This document shows, one piece after another, positions 8,889-17,973 of a stretch of DNA of 64,000 bases. The notes beneath the pieces were generated by a model. That model had not been told where the DNA came from. It did not search any database and saw nothing but the letters and a program-made list of their open reading frames with translations. Position 1 is the first letter of the stretch. Each line of letters starts with the position of its first letter. The DNA comes from Exilispira sp964581895 (GTDB lineage Bacteria > Spirochaetota > JAAYUW01), in the NCBI GenBank assembly GCA_964581895.1, contig CAZOPR010000001.1, forward strand, positions 62,001 to 126,000. Reading direction: 5' to 3'. The translations under genes were made by a program, and so were the position numbers.

Positions 8889-9737
8889 ATGATTAATCAG
8901 GAGCAACAGCTAAAACAGATTGTTGAGAATGTTAACAAAAAGCAGAAAACAAAGATACTAACTGTTTCATCAGGGAAAGGTGGGGTTGGAAAAACAAATT
9001 TTGCTGTGAATCTTGCTATTGGATATGCAAAACTTGGTAAAAAAGTGATAGTAATGGACGCAGATCTTGGTCTCGCAAATGTAAATGTTATTCTTGGAGT
9101 TATTCCAAAATATAATCTATATCATGTAATCAAAAATAAAAAGCCTTTAAAAGAAATAGTTCTTGATACTCCTTATGGGATAAAAATCATTGCTGGAGCT
9201 TCTGGTTTTTCTCAACTTGCAAACTTAACTGACGATCAAAGAGAAATTTTTATAAATTCTCTTTCTGAACTAGAATATGCTGATATAATAATAATAGATA
9301 CTGGAGCAGGGGTTTCTAATAATGTTTTATCCTTCATTTTGGCTGCAGATGAGACAATAATAATAACGACACCAGAAACAACTGCTATAACTGATGCATA
9401 TGGGATTATTAAATCTATTTATGCTTTGGATAAAGATATCCCTATTAAATTAGTTATCAATAAATGCGAAACAATTTCTGAAGGTAAAAGAGTAGCTGAT
9501 AGGATTATAAACATTTCTTTTCAATTCCTATCTATAAAAGTTGAAAATTTAGGCTTTATTATGAATGATGAAATTGTCGAAAAAGCTGTAAAAGTTCAAA
9601 AACCATTTTATATTTTAAATCCAAAGTCAAAAGCTTCAATAGGAATAGATCATGTTCTTTCGCAATTGGAGCATATAAATGTTGTTGAAGGTAAAGGTAT
9701 AAATAATTTTTTAAAAAAATACCTGAAATATTCTTAA
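8889..9737 (+). CDS. flhG: MinD-like ATPase FlhG (YlxH/FleN)
   Basis: FlhG is a MinD/ParA-type ATPase that stimulates FlhF GTPase activity and limits flagellar number. The deviant Walker A GKGGVGKT is at residues 29-36, and the MinD-like DADLGLANVNVILG follows. The N-terminus NQEQQLKQI resembles the conserved short activator motif (Asp-Gln-Ala-x-x-Leu-Arg type) by which FlhG contacts FlhF, so the pair appears functional. The C-terminus lacks a long tail but ends in a short basic helix that could be the MinD-like membrane-targeting sequence. An AGGAG site (AACTTAGGAGTTTGC) precedes the ATG. Confidence 0.95.
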   Translation: MINQEQQLKQIVENVNKKQKTKILTVSSGKGGVGKTNFAVNLAIGYAKLGKKVIVMDADLGLANVNVILGVIPKYNLYHVIKNKKPLKEIVLDTPYGIKIIAGASGFSQLANLTDDQREIFINSLSELEYADIIIIDTGAGVSNNVLSFILAADETIIITTPETTAITDAYGIIKSIYALDKDIPIKLVINKCETISEGKRVADRIINISFQFLSIKVENLGFIMNDEIVEKAVKVQKPFYILNPKSKASIGIDHVLSQLEHINVVEGKGINNFLKKYLKYS

Positions 9738-9822
9738 AAAATAAAAAATGCTTAAATTGACTAAGTTATGAAAATAAAATATAATGATTTTTGAAAGAGG
9801 AATATTGTAAGGGGAAAGTTCT

Positions 9823-10605
9823 TTGGAAAATAGGTTAACAGTTCCATTAATTTTTGGAATTTTTGGTTTTTTAATTTCATTTATTTTATCTTTGATTTCT
9901 GGTTCCTCATTTTCTGGTATATTACTTAAATCTTTGTTTTCCACTTTATTATTGGGTGGTTTAGGATATATATTGGTTTTTCTTTTAGATAAATATGGTA
10001 ATGAATCTGCAGAAGCACAAAAACAAGAAAATATTTTGAAACAAGCAAATAACCAAAAGACCCAGACAAATTATTTTCATAACAAGACGAATAATTTACA
10101 TACAGGATTAAATAATTTTCAAGAAGAAATGAGTTTTACAAATGATAAAGAAAATAAATTCTCAAAAGGATTTGATAGTAAAATTTCTGATAAAATCTCA
10201 GATGAAGAGGAAAACCCTATTTCTTACGAAGATATTTTTTCAAAACTTACCGAAGAAGAAAACTTAAATGCTAAAGAAGAATCTGTTGAAAATTCTGAAA
10301 TAAATAATCAAGATATGGTTAAAAAATCTGTTATAGAAGAATTGAAGAAAGAAAAAGAAAAAGAATCAATAGAAATAGATCTTTCAAATCAAACAGAAAT
10401 AATAGCAGGAGATACAGATTTAAATCCAAACTCTATTTCTGCGGAAGATGCTGCTAAAATTTCTGCGACATCAAAAATGAGTTCTTTGGTTGGAGAAGTG
10501 AAAGGGATAGATGATAAATACATATATTTTTCAAAAGGTTCTAAAATTGAAAACAAACCAGAGAAGATTGCTAAAATTATAAAAGAGATGCTAAAAAATG
10601 AATAA
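9823..10605 (+). CDS. Unrecognised two-helix membrane protein between flhG and sigma-28
   Basis: I do not recognise a family. Translation from TTG 9823 (AAGGGG site 8 bases upstream) gives 260 residues: two hydrophobic helices at about residues 4-25 and 34-56, then a long polar, Glu/Lys/Asn-rich and probably disordered stretch to about residue 195. A small conserved-looking C-terminal block (SATSKMSSLVGEVKGIDDKYIYF) follows. Treponema and Borrelia carry hypothetical genes at the same position after flhG, as I recall, so a role in motility is likely but unproven. The coding frame ends 18 bases before the next ATG, suggesting co-transcription with flhG and the sigma factor. Confidence 0.75.
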   Translation: MENRLTVPLIFGIFGFLISFILSLISGSSFSGILLKSLFSTLLLGGLGYILVFLLDKYGNESAEAQKQENILKQANNQKTQTNYFHNKTNNLHTGLNNFQEEMSFTNDKENKFSKGFDSKISDKISDEEENPISYEDIFSKLTEEENLNAKEESVENSEINNQDMVKKSVIEELKKEKEKESIEIDLSNQTEIIAGDTDLNPNSISAEDAAKISATSKMSSLVGEVKGIDDKYIYFSKGSKIENKPEKIAKIIKEMLKNE

Positions 10606-10623
10606 GTTTTAATGAAGGGAAAT

Positions 10624-11706
10624 ATGGCTAAATCATCTTTACAACAATTAATAGAAGAAACAGGAATTGACCCAAAATTGGCAAAGTCATTATTGATATT
10701 TACTGGTGGTGATGTTGAAGGAGCAAAAAAAATTATTTCATCATTTGAAAAAAATATTGGTTGCTTGGTTGTCAAATTTGCTCTTAATAGTATTAAAGCT
10801 TATGGATTATTTATCTTACTTATTAACCTTCATCAGAATAAAATTGAAAAAATGTATCTAACTATTTCAGATAATTCACAATTAATGTCTGTAGATTTAT
10901 TAAAAGATGTAAATGAAATAAAACAGCTTATAAGAGTAACCGAGGTAACTTCCGATTTCATTTATATAATCAAAGCCTTGGAAGATAAACTTAACAATGC
11001 AAAATATTTAGAAAAATTATATCCTATTCTTAAATCAACCAATCAAGAACATTTTTCTGATGCAATAATTAACTTCTTTTCAGCTTTAATTAATGAAATC
11101 ACAACAGAAGTAAATATAGTTATAAAACATAGATATACTCAAATAGATCCATTTGAAATGGGTAAAATTATTGCAGAAGGTTCAGAAGAAATAGCTGATG
11201 AATCTCAAAATAATCAAAATAATGAAGAGAAAAAAGAAAGTTTCAGTAATAACCAGTTGAGTTTTATTGAACTTGAGTGTGAACCAATTTATTCCCCAAT
11301 TAAAGGTATTGATGTGGGAATATTACAGGAAGGAGATTTTCTTAAAGTTAGAATATCTGATGATAGAGAAATAGCACAATATCTTTCTAAATTATTAATA
11401 AATATTGAAGAACAAAACACTGATGGAATTAATGCAAAGATTATAAGTAAAGAAAATTTATATGAGAATCTTGTGAAATTTGTCGTAGAATTTGGGCCAG
11501 GAATATTAGGTAAAGTTATATGCGGTACAGATGTTAAAATTGAAGCAGATATTTCCGGGAAAAGATTGAATGAAGCAAAAGATATGAAGAGTCTTGGAAA
11601 AAAATCCACAAAGAAAAGAAAAAAAATGACTTCAAATCTTTTATTGATGGTAATAGGAGCGGTAGTAGTGTTTTTTATAATAATGATACTAGTATTGACT
11701 ATGTAA
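10624..11706 (+). CDS. Unrecognised protein with UBA-like N-terminus and C-terminal membrane anchor
   Basis: The start is set at ATG 10624, with AAGGGA just upstream; an in-frame ATG at 10612 has no ribosome binding site. The 360-residue product begins with a short helical module (LIEETGIDPKLAKSLLIFTGGDVEGAKKII) that resembles UBA/TS-N-type helices in which a Gly-Gly-Asp turn precedes an AK helix. A long globular region follows, then a Lys-rich segment and one hydrophobic helix at the extreme C-terminus (about residues 336-358). This predicts a tail-anchored cytoplasmic protein. It sits between flhG and the flagellar sigma gene, so a motility role is inferred from position only. No database family comes to mind. 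Confidence 0.75.
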   Translation: MAKSSLQQLIEETGIDPKLAKSLLIFTGGDVEGAKKIISSFEKNIGCLVVKFALNSIKAYGLFILLINLHQNKIEKMYLTISDNSQLMSVDLLKDVNEIKQLIRVTEVTSDFIYIIKALEDKLNNAKYLEKLYPILKSTNQEHFSDAIINFFSALINEITTEVNIVIKHRYTQIDPFEMGKIIAEGSEEIADESQNNQNNEEKKESFSNNQLSFIELECEPIYSPIKGIDVGILQEGDFLKVRISDDREIAQYLSKLLINIEEQNTDGINAKIISKENLYENLVKFVVEFGPGILGKVICGTDVKIEADISGKRLNEAKDMKSLGKKSTKKRKKMTSNLLLMVIGAVVVFFIIMILVLTM

Positions 11707-11731
11707 ATAAAAGATAAAATTGGGAGGGTAA

Positions 11732-12523
11732 ATGGATTCTTTTGACAAAATAGATGAAAAAGAGTTATGGATAGAGTATAAACAGACAAAGAATGAAAAA
11801 ATTAGAGAGTATTTTGTAAAAAAATATGCTCCTTTGGTAAAGCATATTGCTGGTAAAATAGGATATAAAATAAAAGGTTCAGTGGAATTTGACGATCTTA
11901 TAGGGTATGGTTCTTTGGGTTTGCTTGATGCCATTGAAAAATATGACCCAACAAAAAATATTAAATTTAATACTTATGCAATGACAAGAATTCAAGGTGC
12001 GATATATGATGAGCTAAGAAATATGGACTGGATTCCAAGAACTATAAGAACAAAAACAAAAAGAATAGAAGAAGCAATGGCTAAAATTGAACTTGAAAAA
12101 GGTTCTCCAGCCACAGATGTAGAAATTGCTTCAGAATTAGGAATTTCCTTGGAAGAATTGCAGGATATGTATGTTGAAGTAAATCCAACAACAATAGTCA
12201 GTCTTTCAGAAATATATTATCAAAATATGAAAGATGGAGAAAATATTGAGGTAATTAGCACCATAGAAGCCCCGTCCCATAAAAATCCTGACACTGTCAT
12301 GGAAAAGGAAGAAGTAACAAAAATATTAGCAAAGGCAATTAAAGAATTACCAGATAAAGAAAAAAAAGTTTTAATACTCTATTATTATGAAGAATTAACA
12401 TTGAAGGAAATAGGCGAAGTACTTGAAATCACTGAATCAAGGGTATCCCAACTTCATACAAAAGCTGTTATGAGATTAAGAGCTAAAATAGTAAGGTTTT
12501 TAGGTGATATTTCAGGATTTTAA
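11732..12523 (+). CDS. fliA: Flagellar sigma factor, sigma-28 (FliA/WhiG type)
   Basis: This is a group 3 sigma-70-family factor that should direct RNA polymerase to late flagellar promoters. Region 2 is visible in VEFDDLIGYGSLGLLDAIEKY and KFNTYAMTRIQGAIYDELR, region 3 in the ATDVEIASELGISLEELQ helices, and region 4 as the helix-turn-helix LTLKEIGEVLEITESRVSQL. There is no region 1.1, as expected. The length of 263 residues is typical. The ATG at 11732 follows a strong GGGAGGG site. No matching promoter of the TAAA-N15-GCCGATAA type was found in the intergenic parts of this window. An anti-sigma FlgM gene is not present nearby. Confidence 0.95.
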   Translation: MDSFDKIDEKELWIEYKQTKNEKIREYFVKKYAPLVKHIAGKIGYKIKGSVEFDDLIGYGSLGLLDAIEKYDPTKNIKFNTYAMTRIQGAIYDELRNMDWIPRTIRTKTKRIEEAMAKIELEKGSPATDVEIASELGISLEELQDMYVEVNPTTIVSLSEIYYQNMKDGENIEVISTIEAPSHKNPDTVMEKEEVTKILAKAIKELPDKEKKVLILYYYEELTLKEIGEVLEITESRVSQLHTKAVMRLRAKIVRFLGDISGF

Positions 12524-12552
12524 GTTTTATTTTACTTCTAAGTTTACTTTTA

Positions 12553-12570
12553 CTTCTTTGTAAAGAAGGG
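12553..12570 (+). promoter_or_regulatory. Hairpin overlapping the ribosome binding site of the DUF342 gene
   Basis: The seven-base arms CTTCTTT (12553-12559) and AAAGAAG (12562-12568) are perfectly complementary, and the right arm is part of the AAGAAGGG ribosome binding site of the gene starting at 12577. With the loop enlarged to four bases a six-pair stem remains. It could damp translation, but the stem is weak and the pairing may be chance. Confidence 0.3.
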
Positions 12571-12576
12571 ATTTAT

Positions 12577-14544
12577 ATGGATAAATTAAAAAATGCCTTA
12601 AGAAATCTGAATTTTGGAACAGATTCAAAAAAAATTGAAGTTGAAGCACCAAGTCTTGAAAAAGCAATTTCTGAGGCATGTAGACGATTAAAAGCATCTC
12701 TTGATGAGATAGATTATGAAATAATTCAATATGGTACTAAAGGTTTTGGTGGTATAGGAAATAAAAATTATAAAATCTTAGCATATAAAAGACCAGTATC
12801 TGAAATCATTGAAACAATATCAGAAGCTAATGAATCCTTTGAAAAGGAAGAAGAGGTGTTACCACCTCCAATAGATGGATATTTTGCAATTATTAAAAGT
12901 AGAAATGGTCTTCTTTTTAAGGTAGTTCCTCCTCAAAAAAATGGTAAACCAGTTAAATTAAAAGATGTAGAATTAGCATTAAAAAATAAGCAAATTGAAA
13001 AATATAATGTTAATTTAGTCAGACAAGAAGTCGTTAGACAGAGTGGAGAATATATTGTAATAGGTCCTTATGAAGGTATAGAGGAAAATTCTGCAACTGT
13101 TCAGGTTAATATCGGTATAAATGAAATGACTGCAACTGCAACTTTGTTTCCCCCTAAACCTGGTGGGTTCGAATTGACTCCCGAAGAGATATTATCTGAA
13201 ATTCAAGCCCAGGGGGTATCTTATGGTATTTTAGAAGATGTTGTCACAAGAATGACTGATGAAAAAATAGAATATAAAGAAATAATTGTAGCAAGAGCTA
13301 AACAACCTGTACATGGTAAGGATGCCGAAATTAAAATGTATTTTGATCCAAACGCTGAAAAAACTATTTATAAATCAATTGCAGAAGACAAATTTGATTT
13401 TAGAAATATTGTAAAAAATATTCAAAATGTTTTGAAAGGCGATCTTATTTGTGAAAAAATACCTGCTACACCGGGAGAAGACGGTTATACTGTTACTGGT
13501 AAATTACTTCCAGCTAAAAAAGGTGTTGATAGACAGATACTTGCAGGACCAAATACAGAGTTATCACCTGATGGAAAATTCCTTAGAGCAACAGTAGATG
13601 GTCATGTTGTTAAAAAAGCAGGGAAAATTGGTGTAGAACCAGTAAAACATATAAATGGAGATGTTGGGATTAAAACTGGAAATATTACATTTGTTGGTTC
13701 TGTTGTCGTACATGGATCAGTTTTAGATGGATTTTCTGTAAAAGCTAAGGGAAATATTGAAATTAGAGGGAATGTAGGAAAATGTGAGATAATTTCAGAT
13801 AATGATATATATGTCGCTCAAGGAATAAACGGACATTACGAAGCTTTAATATCTGCCGAAGGAAGTGTTTTTTCGAAATTTATCGAAAATGCAAAAGTAT
13901 TTGCTGGTGCTTCAGTTATTGTAGATGATCATATATATCACTGTGAGGTAAATGCAAACGATGCTATAGTATGCTTCGGACATAGAGCTCAAATAGGTGG
14001 CGGGACAATAAGAGCAGCAAATGAGGTCAATACAAGAAATTTAGGAACTGTATCTTACTCAGAAACTATTGTTGAAGTTGGTATTCCTCCAAAATTAAGA
14101 ATAGATTTACAGGAATATATGATGCAGAAGAAAAAAACCGAAAATGCTATTGACGATCTGAAAAGAGATATTGCTACACTTACATCTCAGAGAAAACTAA
14201 AGAAAAGTTGGAATAATGAAAAAGAAGAACTATTAAAAAATAAAATCGAAGTTTTAGCCCAGCAAGAGGAAATATTAAAAAATTCCCTTGAAGGTATTGA
14301 AGAAATAAATCAAAAACTTTCTACTATTAATTTAAATCCTAAAGTTGCAGTCAAAAACAAGATTTATGCAGGAGTAAAAATATTTTTTAAGTATGGTGTT
14401 GATCCTTATGAGATTACCTATGAACAAAATTCTTGCACCATTCGTTTTGTAAATAATGAAATAAAAGCTGGTCCTTATGAACCTCCTGATGTTGATAGAA
14501 AACTTTTTGATAAAAGGATTTTATCACTTAGAAACAAGCTATAA
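12577..14544 (+). CDS. DUF342 / FapA-like polymer-forming protein of the motility locus
   Basis: The protein has 655 residues. Residues 15-72 form a Jag-N-like domain (EVEAPSLEKAISEACRRL with GTKGFGGIG). The central region is the DUF342 (FapA) fold with repeated Gly-rich beta-helix strands such as GNITFVGSVVVHGSVLDGF and KAKGNIEIRGNVGKCEI. The C-terminal part has a coiled coil of about 90 residues (near residues 510-595) and a short beta-rich end. Homologues occur at the same position in Treponema and Borrelia motility loci. They are annotated as flagellar assembly protein A in other bacteria, but the mechanism is unclear. It starts 53 bases after the sigma gene, and its stop overlaps the next gene's AAGGGG site. 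Confidence 0.9.
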   Translation: MDKLKNALRNLNFGTDSKKIEVEAPSLEKAISEACRRLKASLDEIDYEIIQYGTKGFGGIGNKNYKILAYKRPVSEIIETISEANESFEKEEEVLPPPIDGYFAIIKSRNGLLFKVVPPQKNGKPVKLKDVELALKNKQIEKYNVNLVRQEVVRQSGEYIVIGPYEGIEENSATVQVNIGINEMTATATLFPPKPGGFELTPEEILSEIQAQGVSYGILEDVVTRMTDEKIEYKEIIVARAKQPVHGKDAEIKMYFDPNAEKTIYKSIAEDKFDFRNIVKNIQNVLKGDLICEKIPATPGEDGYTVTGKLLPAKKGVDRQILAGPNTELSPDGKFLRATVDGHVVKKAGKIGVEPVKHINGDVGIKTGNITFVGSVVVHGSVLDGFSVKAKGNIEIRGNVGKCEIISDNDIYVAQGINGHYEALISAEGSVFSKFIENAKVFAGASVIVDDHIYHCEVNANDAIVCFGHRAQIGGGTIRAANEVNTRNLGTVSYSETIVEVGIPPKLRIDLQEYMMQKKKTENAIDDLKRDIATLTSQRKLKKSWNNEKEELLKNKIEVLAQQEEILKNSLEGIEEINQKLSTINLNPKVAVKNKIYAGVKIFFKYGVDPYEITYEQNSCTIRFVNNEIKAGPYEPPDVDRKLFDKRILSLRNKL

Positions 14545-14553
14545 GGGGTTTTT

Positions 14554-14856
14554 GTGCCGATAAGACCAATAGACATTCAGAATATGCTTGTTCGTTTAGA
14601 AAATTTATCTAAAAGTTCTACTTTAGCTCAAATTTCTGAATCTATTGCAAAGCAAGTGCAAGAAAAAAAACAAAAATTAGAATCAATTCAAAAAAAAGAA
14701 GGTTTAGCAACAATAGAAAAAATAAAAGAAGAAGAAAATCAGATGAGAAAGATTGAAAAATTTAAGCAAAATTATCAAGGAAATAAAGATTCAAAGAAAA
14801 AGAAAAATTATTATCAAGATAATGAAGATGAGCATACATTTGAAAAGAAAATTTAA
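14554..14856 (+). CDS. Small conserved coiled-coil protein after the DUF342 gene
   Basis: Translation begins at GTG 14554, with AAGGGG overlapping the preceding stop codon, giving 100 residues. The N-terminus PIRPIDIQNMLVRLENL is hydrophobic and helical and resembles the start of small proteins found beside motility genes in spirochaetes and some Firmicutes. The rest is strongly charged coiled coil ending in a Lys/Asp-rich tail. No enzymatic motif is visible. Its position matches a small hypothetical gene in the Borrelia and Treponema loci as I recall them. The function is unknown; coupling with DUF342 translation is likely. Confidence 0.8.
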   Translation: MPIRPIDIQNMLVRLENLSKSSTLAQISESIAKQVQEKKQKLESIQKKEGLATIEKIKEEENQMRKIEKFKQNYQGNKDSKKKKNYYQDNEDEHTFEKKI

Positions 14857-14859
14857 AAT

Positions 14860-15336
14860 ATGACAATAACAATAATAATAGTTGCAATACTAATCTGTCT
14901 TGTCTTTTACTTTATTTTGAACGATAAAATTAATAAAATAAAAAAAGAATATGTAAAATCAGATTTAATATCTGAGATGCAAGAAATAATAACTTACTTT
15001 AATCAGGAAGCAGAAAGAAATATAAGTTTGTTAGAAGATAAAATAAAAGAAATAGATACTAAAACAAAAAAATTAGAAAAATTAAAAAAAAGTTTAGAAG
15101 AGAAATTTTTAATCGAAATTAATAAAAATCCTAAAAAACAAAATGAGACAGAGTTAACGAATTTGGATGATAAATCCTGGCAGCAAAAGGCATATGTAAT
15201 GTTTGAAAATGGATTTTCTTATGAGGAAATTTCGGAAAAACTTAAAAAAAATGTCGGGGAAATTCAATTTGCTATTTCATATTTTGATATGAAAGAAAAA
15301 ATTAAACCATCTGAAAAGAAGATGAAAAAATCTTAA
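14860..15336 (+). CDS. Membrane-anchored coiled-coil protein with HTH-like C-terminus
   Basis: The 158-residue product has one N-terminal membrane helix (about residues 3-20), a coiled coil (about 30-85) and a C-terminal segment SWQQKAYVMFENGFSYEEIS with the following EKLKKNVGEIQFAISYF. The C-terminal segment resembles the short helix-turn-helix-like motif (DUF6115 type) seen at the end of membrane proteins in motility operons. It begins 3 bases after the preceding stop, so it shares that transcript. It is probably cytoplasmic-facing and bitopic. The family is inferred from pattern only. Confidence 0.75.
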   Translation: MTITIIIVAILICLVFYFILNDKINKIKKEYVKSDLISEMQEIITYFNQEAERNISLLEDKIKEIDTKTKKLEKLKKSLEEKFLIEINKNPKKQNETELTNLDDKSWQQKAYVMFENGFSYEEISEKLKKNVGEIQFAISYFDMKEKIKPSEKKMKKS

Positions 15337-15350
15337 TCTGTGGGGAAAAG

Positions 15351-17102
15351 ATGGAATTTGTTCTTGGAATAGATTTAGGAACAACAAACTCATCATGTGC
15401 AATCTATGAATATGATGAAATTTCAATGATACCAAATGAAGATGGGCAAGTTATTACTCCATCAGCAGTGTTTATCAATTCTATAGACAATATTATTGTA
15501 GGGCAGAAGGCTAAGAATCAGAAATTACTTTACCCAGATGAAGTTGTTACCGAAGTTAAGCGTTTTATGGGTAGCGAAAAAAGATATTTTATAAAAAACA
15601 AAGAATTTTCCCCAATAGAGATATCTTCATTTATTTTAAGGAAATTAAAAGAAGATGCAGAAAATAGTATTAAGCAAAAAATAGAAAAAGCTGTTATTAC
15701 AGTTCCAGCATATTTCAATGAAATTCAAAGAAAAGCAACTTTTGAAGCAGGTAAATTAGCAGGAATGCAGGTTTTAAGAATTATAAATGAGCCTACTGCC
15801 TCATGTTTAGCTTATGGTTATGGTAAAAAAGATATAGATAAGTTAGTACTTGTTTATGATTTTGGAGGTGGTACATTCGATGTTTCATTAGTTGAAATTA
15901 CCCAAGGTGTTTTTAATGTCATTGCTACAAGTGGCGATAACATGCTTGGAGGTATTGAATTTGATAATTTAATAGTAAATGAGATATTAAAGTATTTTAA
16001 GACAAAAACTGGAAAAGACTTAAAAGAAGATAAATTTGCTTTGACAAAAATATATGATGCTGCCGAAAAAGCAAAAATAACACTTTCATACGAAAGAGAA
16101 ACAGAGATAGTTATACCTTTTATTTCTGCCAATGAAAAGGGACCACTTCATCTTGAATATAAAATAACAAGAGAAGATTTTGAACAGATGATTGATAAAT
16201 ATGTTAACTATACTGTAGATTTAGTAAAAAAGGTATTGAAAGATAGTAATTATGATATTTCAGATATTGATTCTGTTGTTCTTGTAGGTGGTTCAACCAA
16301 AATACCTCTGGTTCAGTTAAGATTAGAGAATCTATTTGGCAAAAAAATAGAAAAATCAATAGATCCAGATCAGGTGGTAGCTATTGGAGCTGCTATTCAG
16401 GGAGCGATAATAGAAGGTAGTATACAGGATATAATTCTGGTTGATATAACACCTTTATCTTTAGGTGTAGAAATAACAGGAGGTCTATTTGTTCCTGTTA
16501 TAGATAGAAATACAAAGATTCCATGTGAAAATTCTAAAATGTTTACAACAATTGTAGATAACCAAAAAATTGTCGAAATAAATATATATCAAGGAGAAAG
16601 AAAAATTTGTAGTGAAAACTTTAAACTTGGAACATTTATTTTAAGTAATATTAGAAAAGCAAAGTCAGGTGAACCAAGAATAAAGGTAACTTTTTCTTTG
16701 GATGTAAATGGTATATTGACTGTTCAAGCTCAAGATGTGGATACAAAAGTATCCCAGCAGATAACAATTGATGCTTCAACAAAAGAGTTGAAACTTGCCG
16801 ATTTGCAAAAAATCATAAAATCATCAAGGGATTTTGAAAAAGAAGATTATGAATTTGAAGAAAGACAAAGACTGAAAAATAGCTTAAAAACATTAAAAAA
16901 TATTGTTAAAGAAAAAATTACTCAGACTAAGTTTCCAATGGAAATTAAAAATGAGATTGAAGAATTGATTAAAGAGATTGATATGACTATAGCCAGTGCC
17001 AGTTATGAGAAATTAAAAAATTATTATGAAGCTTTACAGTACTACAATGATGAAATAGAATACAATGAGCAAAAATATTTAATGAAAGGTCTTTTAAGCT
17101 AA
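15351..17102 (+). CDS. Hsp70 (DnaK-like) chaperone of the motility locus
   Basis: This is an Hsp70 ATPase. The N-terminal nucleotide-binding domain shows GIDLGTTNSSCAIYEYD, YDFGGGTFDVSLVEI, and VLVGGSTKIPLVQ. The interdomain linker reads DIILVDITPLSLGVE, followed by the beta-sandwich substrate domain (FKLGTFILSNIRKAKSGEPR and NGILTVQAQD). At 583 residues it is about 50 shorter than DnaK and its helical lid is truncated; it lacks the acidic EEVD-like tail region. No grpE or dnaJ operon is adjacent; instead a J-domain protein with helical repeats follows 21 bases later. Borrelia has a second Hsp70 at this position, as I recall, so it is probably a specialised paralogue rather than the housekeeping DnaK. 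Confidence 0.92.
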   Translation: MEFVLGIDLGTTNSSCAIYEYDEISMIPNEDGQVITPSAVFINSIDNIIVGQKAKNQKLLYPDEVVTEVKRFMGSEKRYFIKNKEFSPIEISSFILRKLKEDAENSIKQKIEKAVITVPAYFNEIQRKATFEAGKLAGMQVLRIINEPTASCLAYGYGKKDIDKLVLVYDFGGGTFDVSLVEITQGVFNVIATSGDNMLGGIEFDNLIVNEILKYFKTKTGKDLKEDKFALTKIYDAAEKAKITLSYERETEIVIPFISANEKGPLHLEYKITREDFEQMIDKYVNYTVDLVKKVLKDSNYDISDIDSVVLVGGSTKIPLVQLRLENLFGKKIEKSIDPDQVVAIGAAIQGAIIEGSIQDIILVDITPLSLGVEITGGLFVPVIDRNTKIPCENSKMFTTIVDNQKIVEINIYQGERKICSENFKLGTFILSNIRKAKSGEPRIKVTFSLDVNGILTVQAQDVDTKVSQQITIDASTKELKLADLQKIIKSSRDFEKEDYEFEERQRLKNSLKTLKNIVKEKITQTKFPMEIKNEIEELIKEIDMTIASASYEKLKNYYEALQYYNDEIEYNEQKYLMKGLLS

Positions 17103-17123
17103 TCCTGCTTCAAGGAGGAAGTT

Positions 17124-17969
17124 ATGGATGAACTAATGAATGATTATTATTCAATTCTAAGAGTTAAACCTGATTCTTCAATGGAAGAGATCAAAGCAGC
17201 ATATAGAAAACTTGTTTTTCAGCTTCACCCTGATAAAAATAAAGATCCTTTAGCAGTAGAAAAATTTAAAAAAGTTACAAAGGCTTTTTCTGTTTTATCA
17301 AATTCTAAATCTAGGCTTGAATATGATATTTCTCTTGAAAATCAATATAAAATTCAATTATTTAAGCAAAATATGTCAGATATAATACTAAAACTTGATA
17401 ATCAACTTAAAATAAAACTTAATCAGGTAAATAAAAAAATATTAAAAGAATATGAAATAGATGATATTACCTTAAATCTTCCTTTTTCTGAACTGATGCA
17501 AAGGCTATTTTATTCTGATGATATAAATGTTAAAAAGAGTGCTGCAAAAGCTCTTATTGAAAAGGATAAAAGAGTAGCCTACTCAATTCTATTTAGATTC
17601 TTAAAAAAAACAGATAACCCAGAAATTATCATATTTGTATTAAAAATTTTAGAAAAAAATTATAAACAAAAGATTTTTGAAGATATAAATATAATTTCAT
17701 TTCCAGATTCTTCTGAAATAAAATTTGCAATTTTGGAAATATTAGAAAATAATTATAATGAAAATGCCAAAGAGTTAGCTATAAAGTTGCTTGAGGATAA
17801 TGATCCCCAAATTAGATTAAGAACCATTAAACTACTTTACAAAAAAGATAAAGCTCTTATCTTACAAAAGATATATAATCTTTTAAGTGATCCAGATAAA
17901 AAGGTTCTTGTAGAGGTTAAGAATATTTACAATCTTTTAAAAAAAGAAATTAAAAAGCAACAGGAGTAA
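17124..17969 (+). CDS. J-domain protein with HEAT-like helical repeats
   Basis: Residues 6-70 are a J domain with the catalytic HPD at 35-37, which stimulates Hsp70 ATPase. There is no Gly/Phe or zinc-finger region. Residues from about 115 onward are paired helices with HEAT-type character (DDINVKKSAAKALIEKDKR, then NDPQIRLRTIKLLYKKDKA), suggesting a protein-binding arm. The ATG 17124 has a strong AAGGAGGAAG site. The gene lies directly between the Hsp70 and cheW, so it is the likely dedicated co-chaperone of that Hsp70. The client is unknown; position suggests a flagellar or chemoreceptor-array protein. Confidence 0.88.
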   Translation: MDELMNDYYSILRVKPDSSMEEIKAAYRKLVFQLHPDKNKDPLAVEKFKKVTKAFSVLSNSKSRLEYDISLENQYKIQLFKQNMSDIILKLDNQLKIKLNQVNKKILKEYEIDDITLNLPFSELMQRLFYSDDINVKKSAAKALIEKDKRVAYSILFRFLKKTDNPEIIIFVLKILEKNYKQKIFEDINIISFPDSSEIKFAILEILENNYNENAKELAIKLLEDNDPQIRLRTIKLLYKKDKALILQKIYNLLSDPDKKVLVEVKNIYNLLKKEIKKQQE

Positions 17970-17973
17970 AAAT

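Noticed and set aside
14556..14563. GCCGATAA, matching the -10 box of sigma-28 promoters
   Set aside because: It lies in the first codons of the small coiled-coil gene and there is no TAAA at the required spacing upstream.
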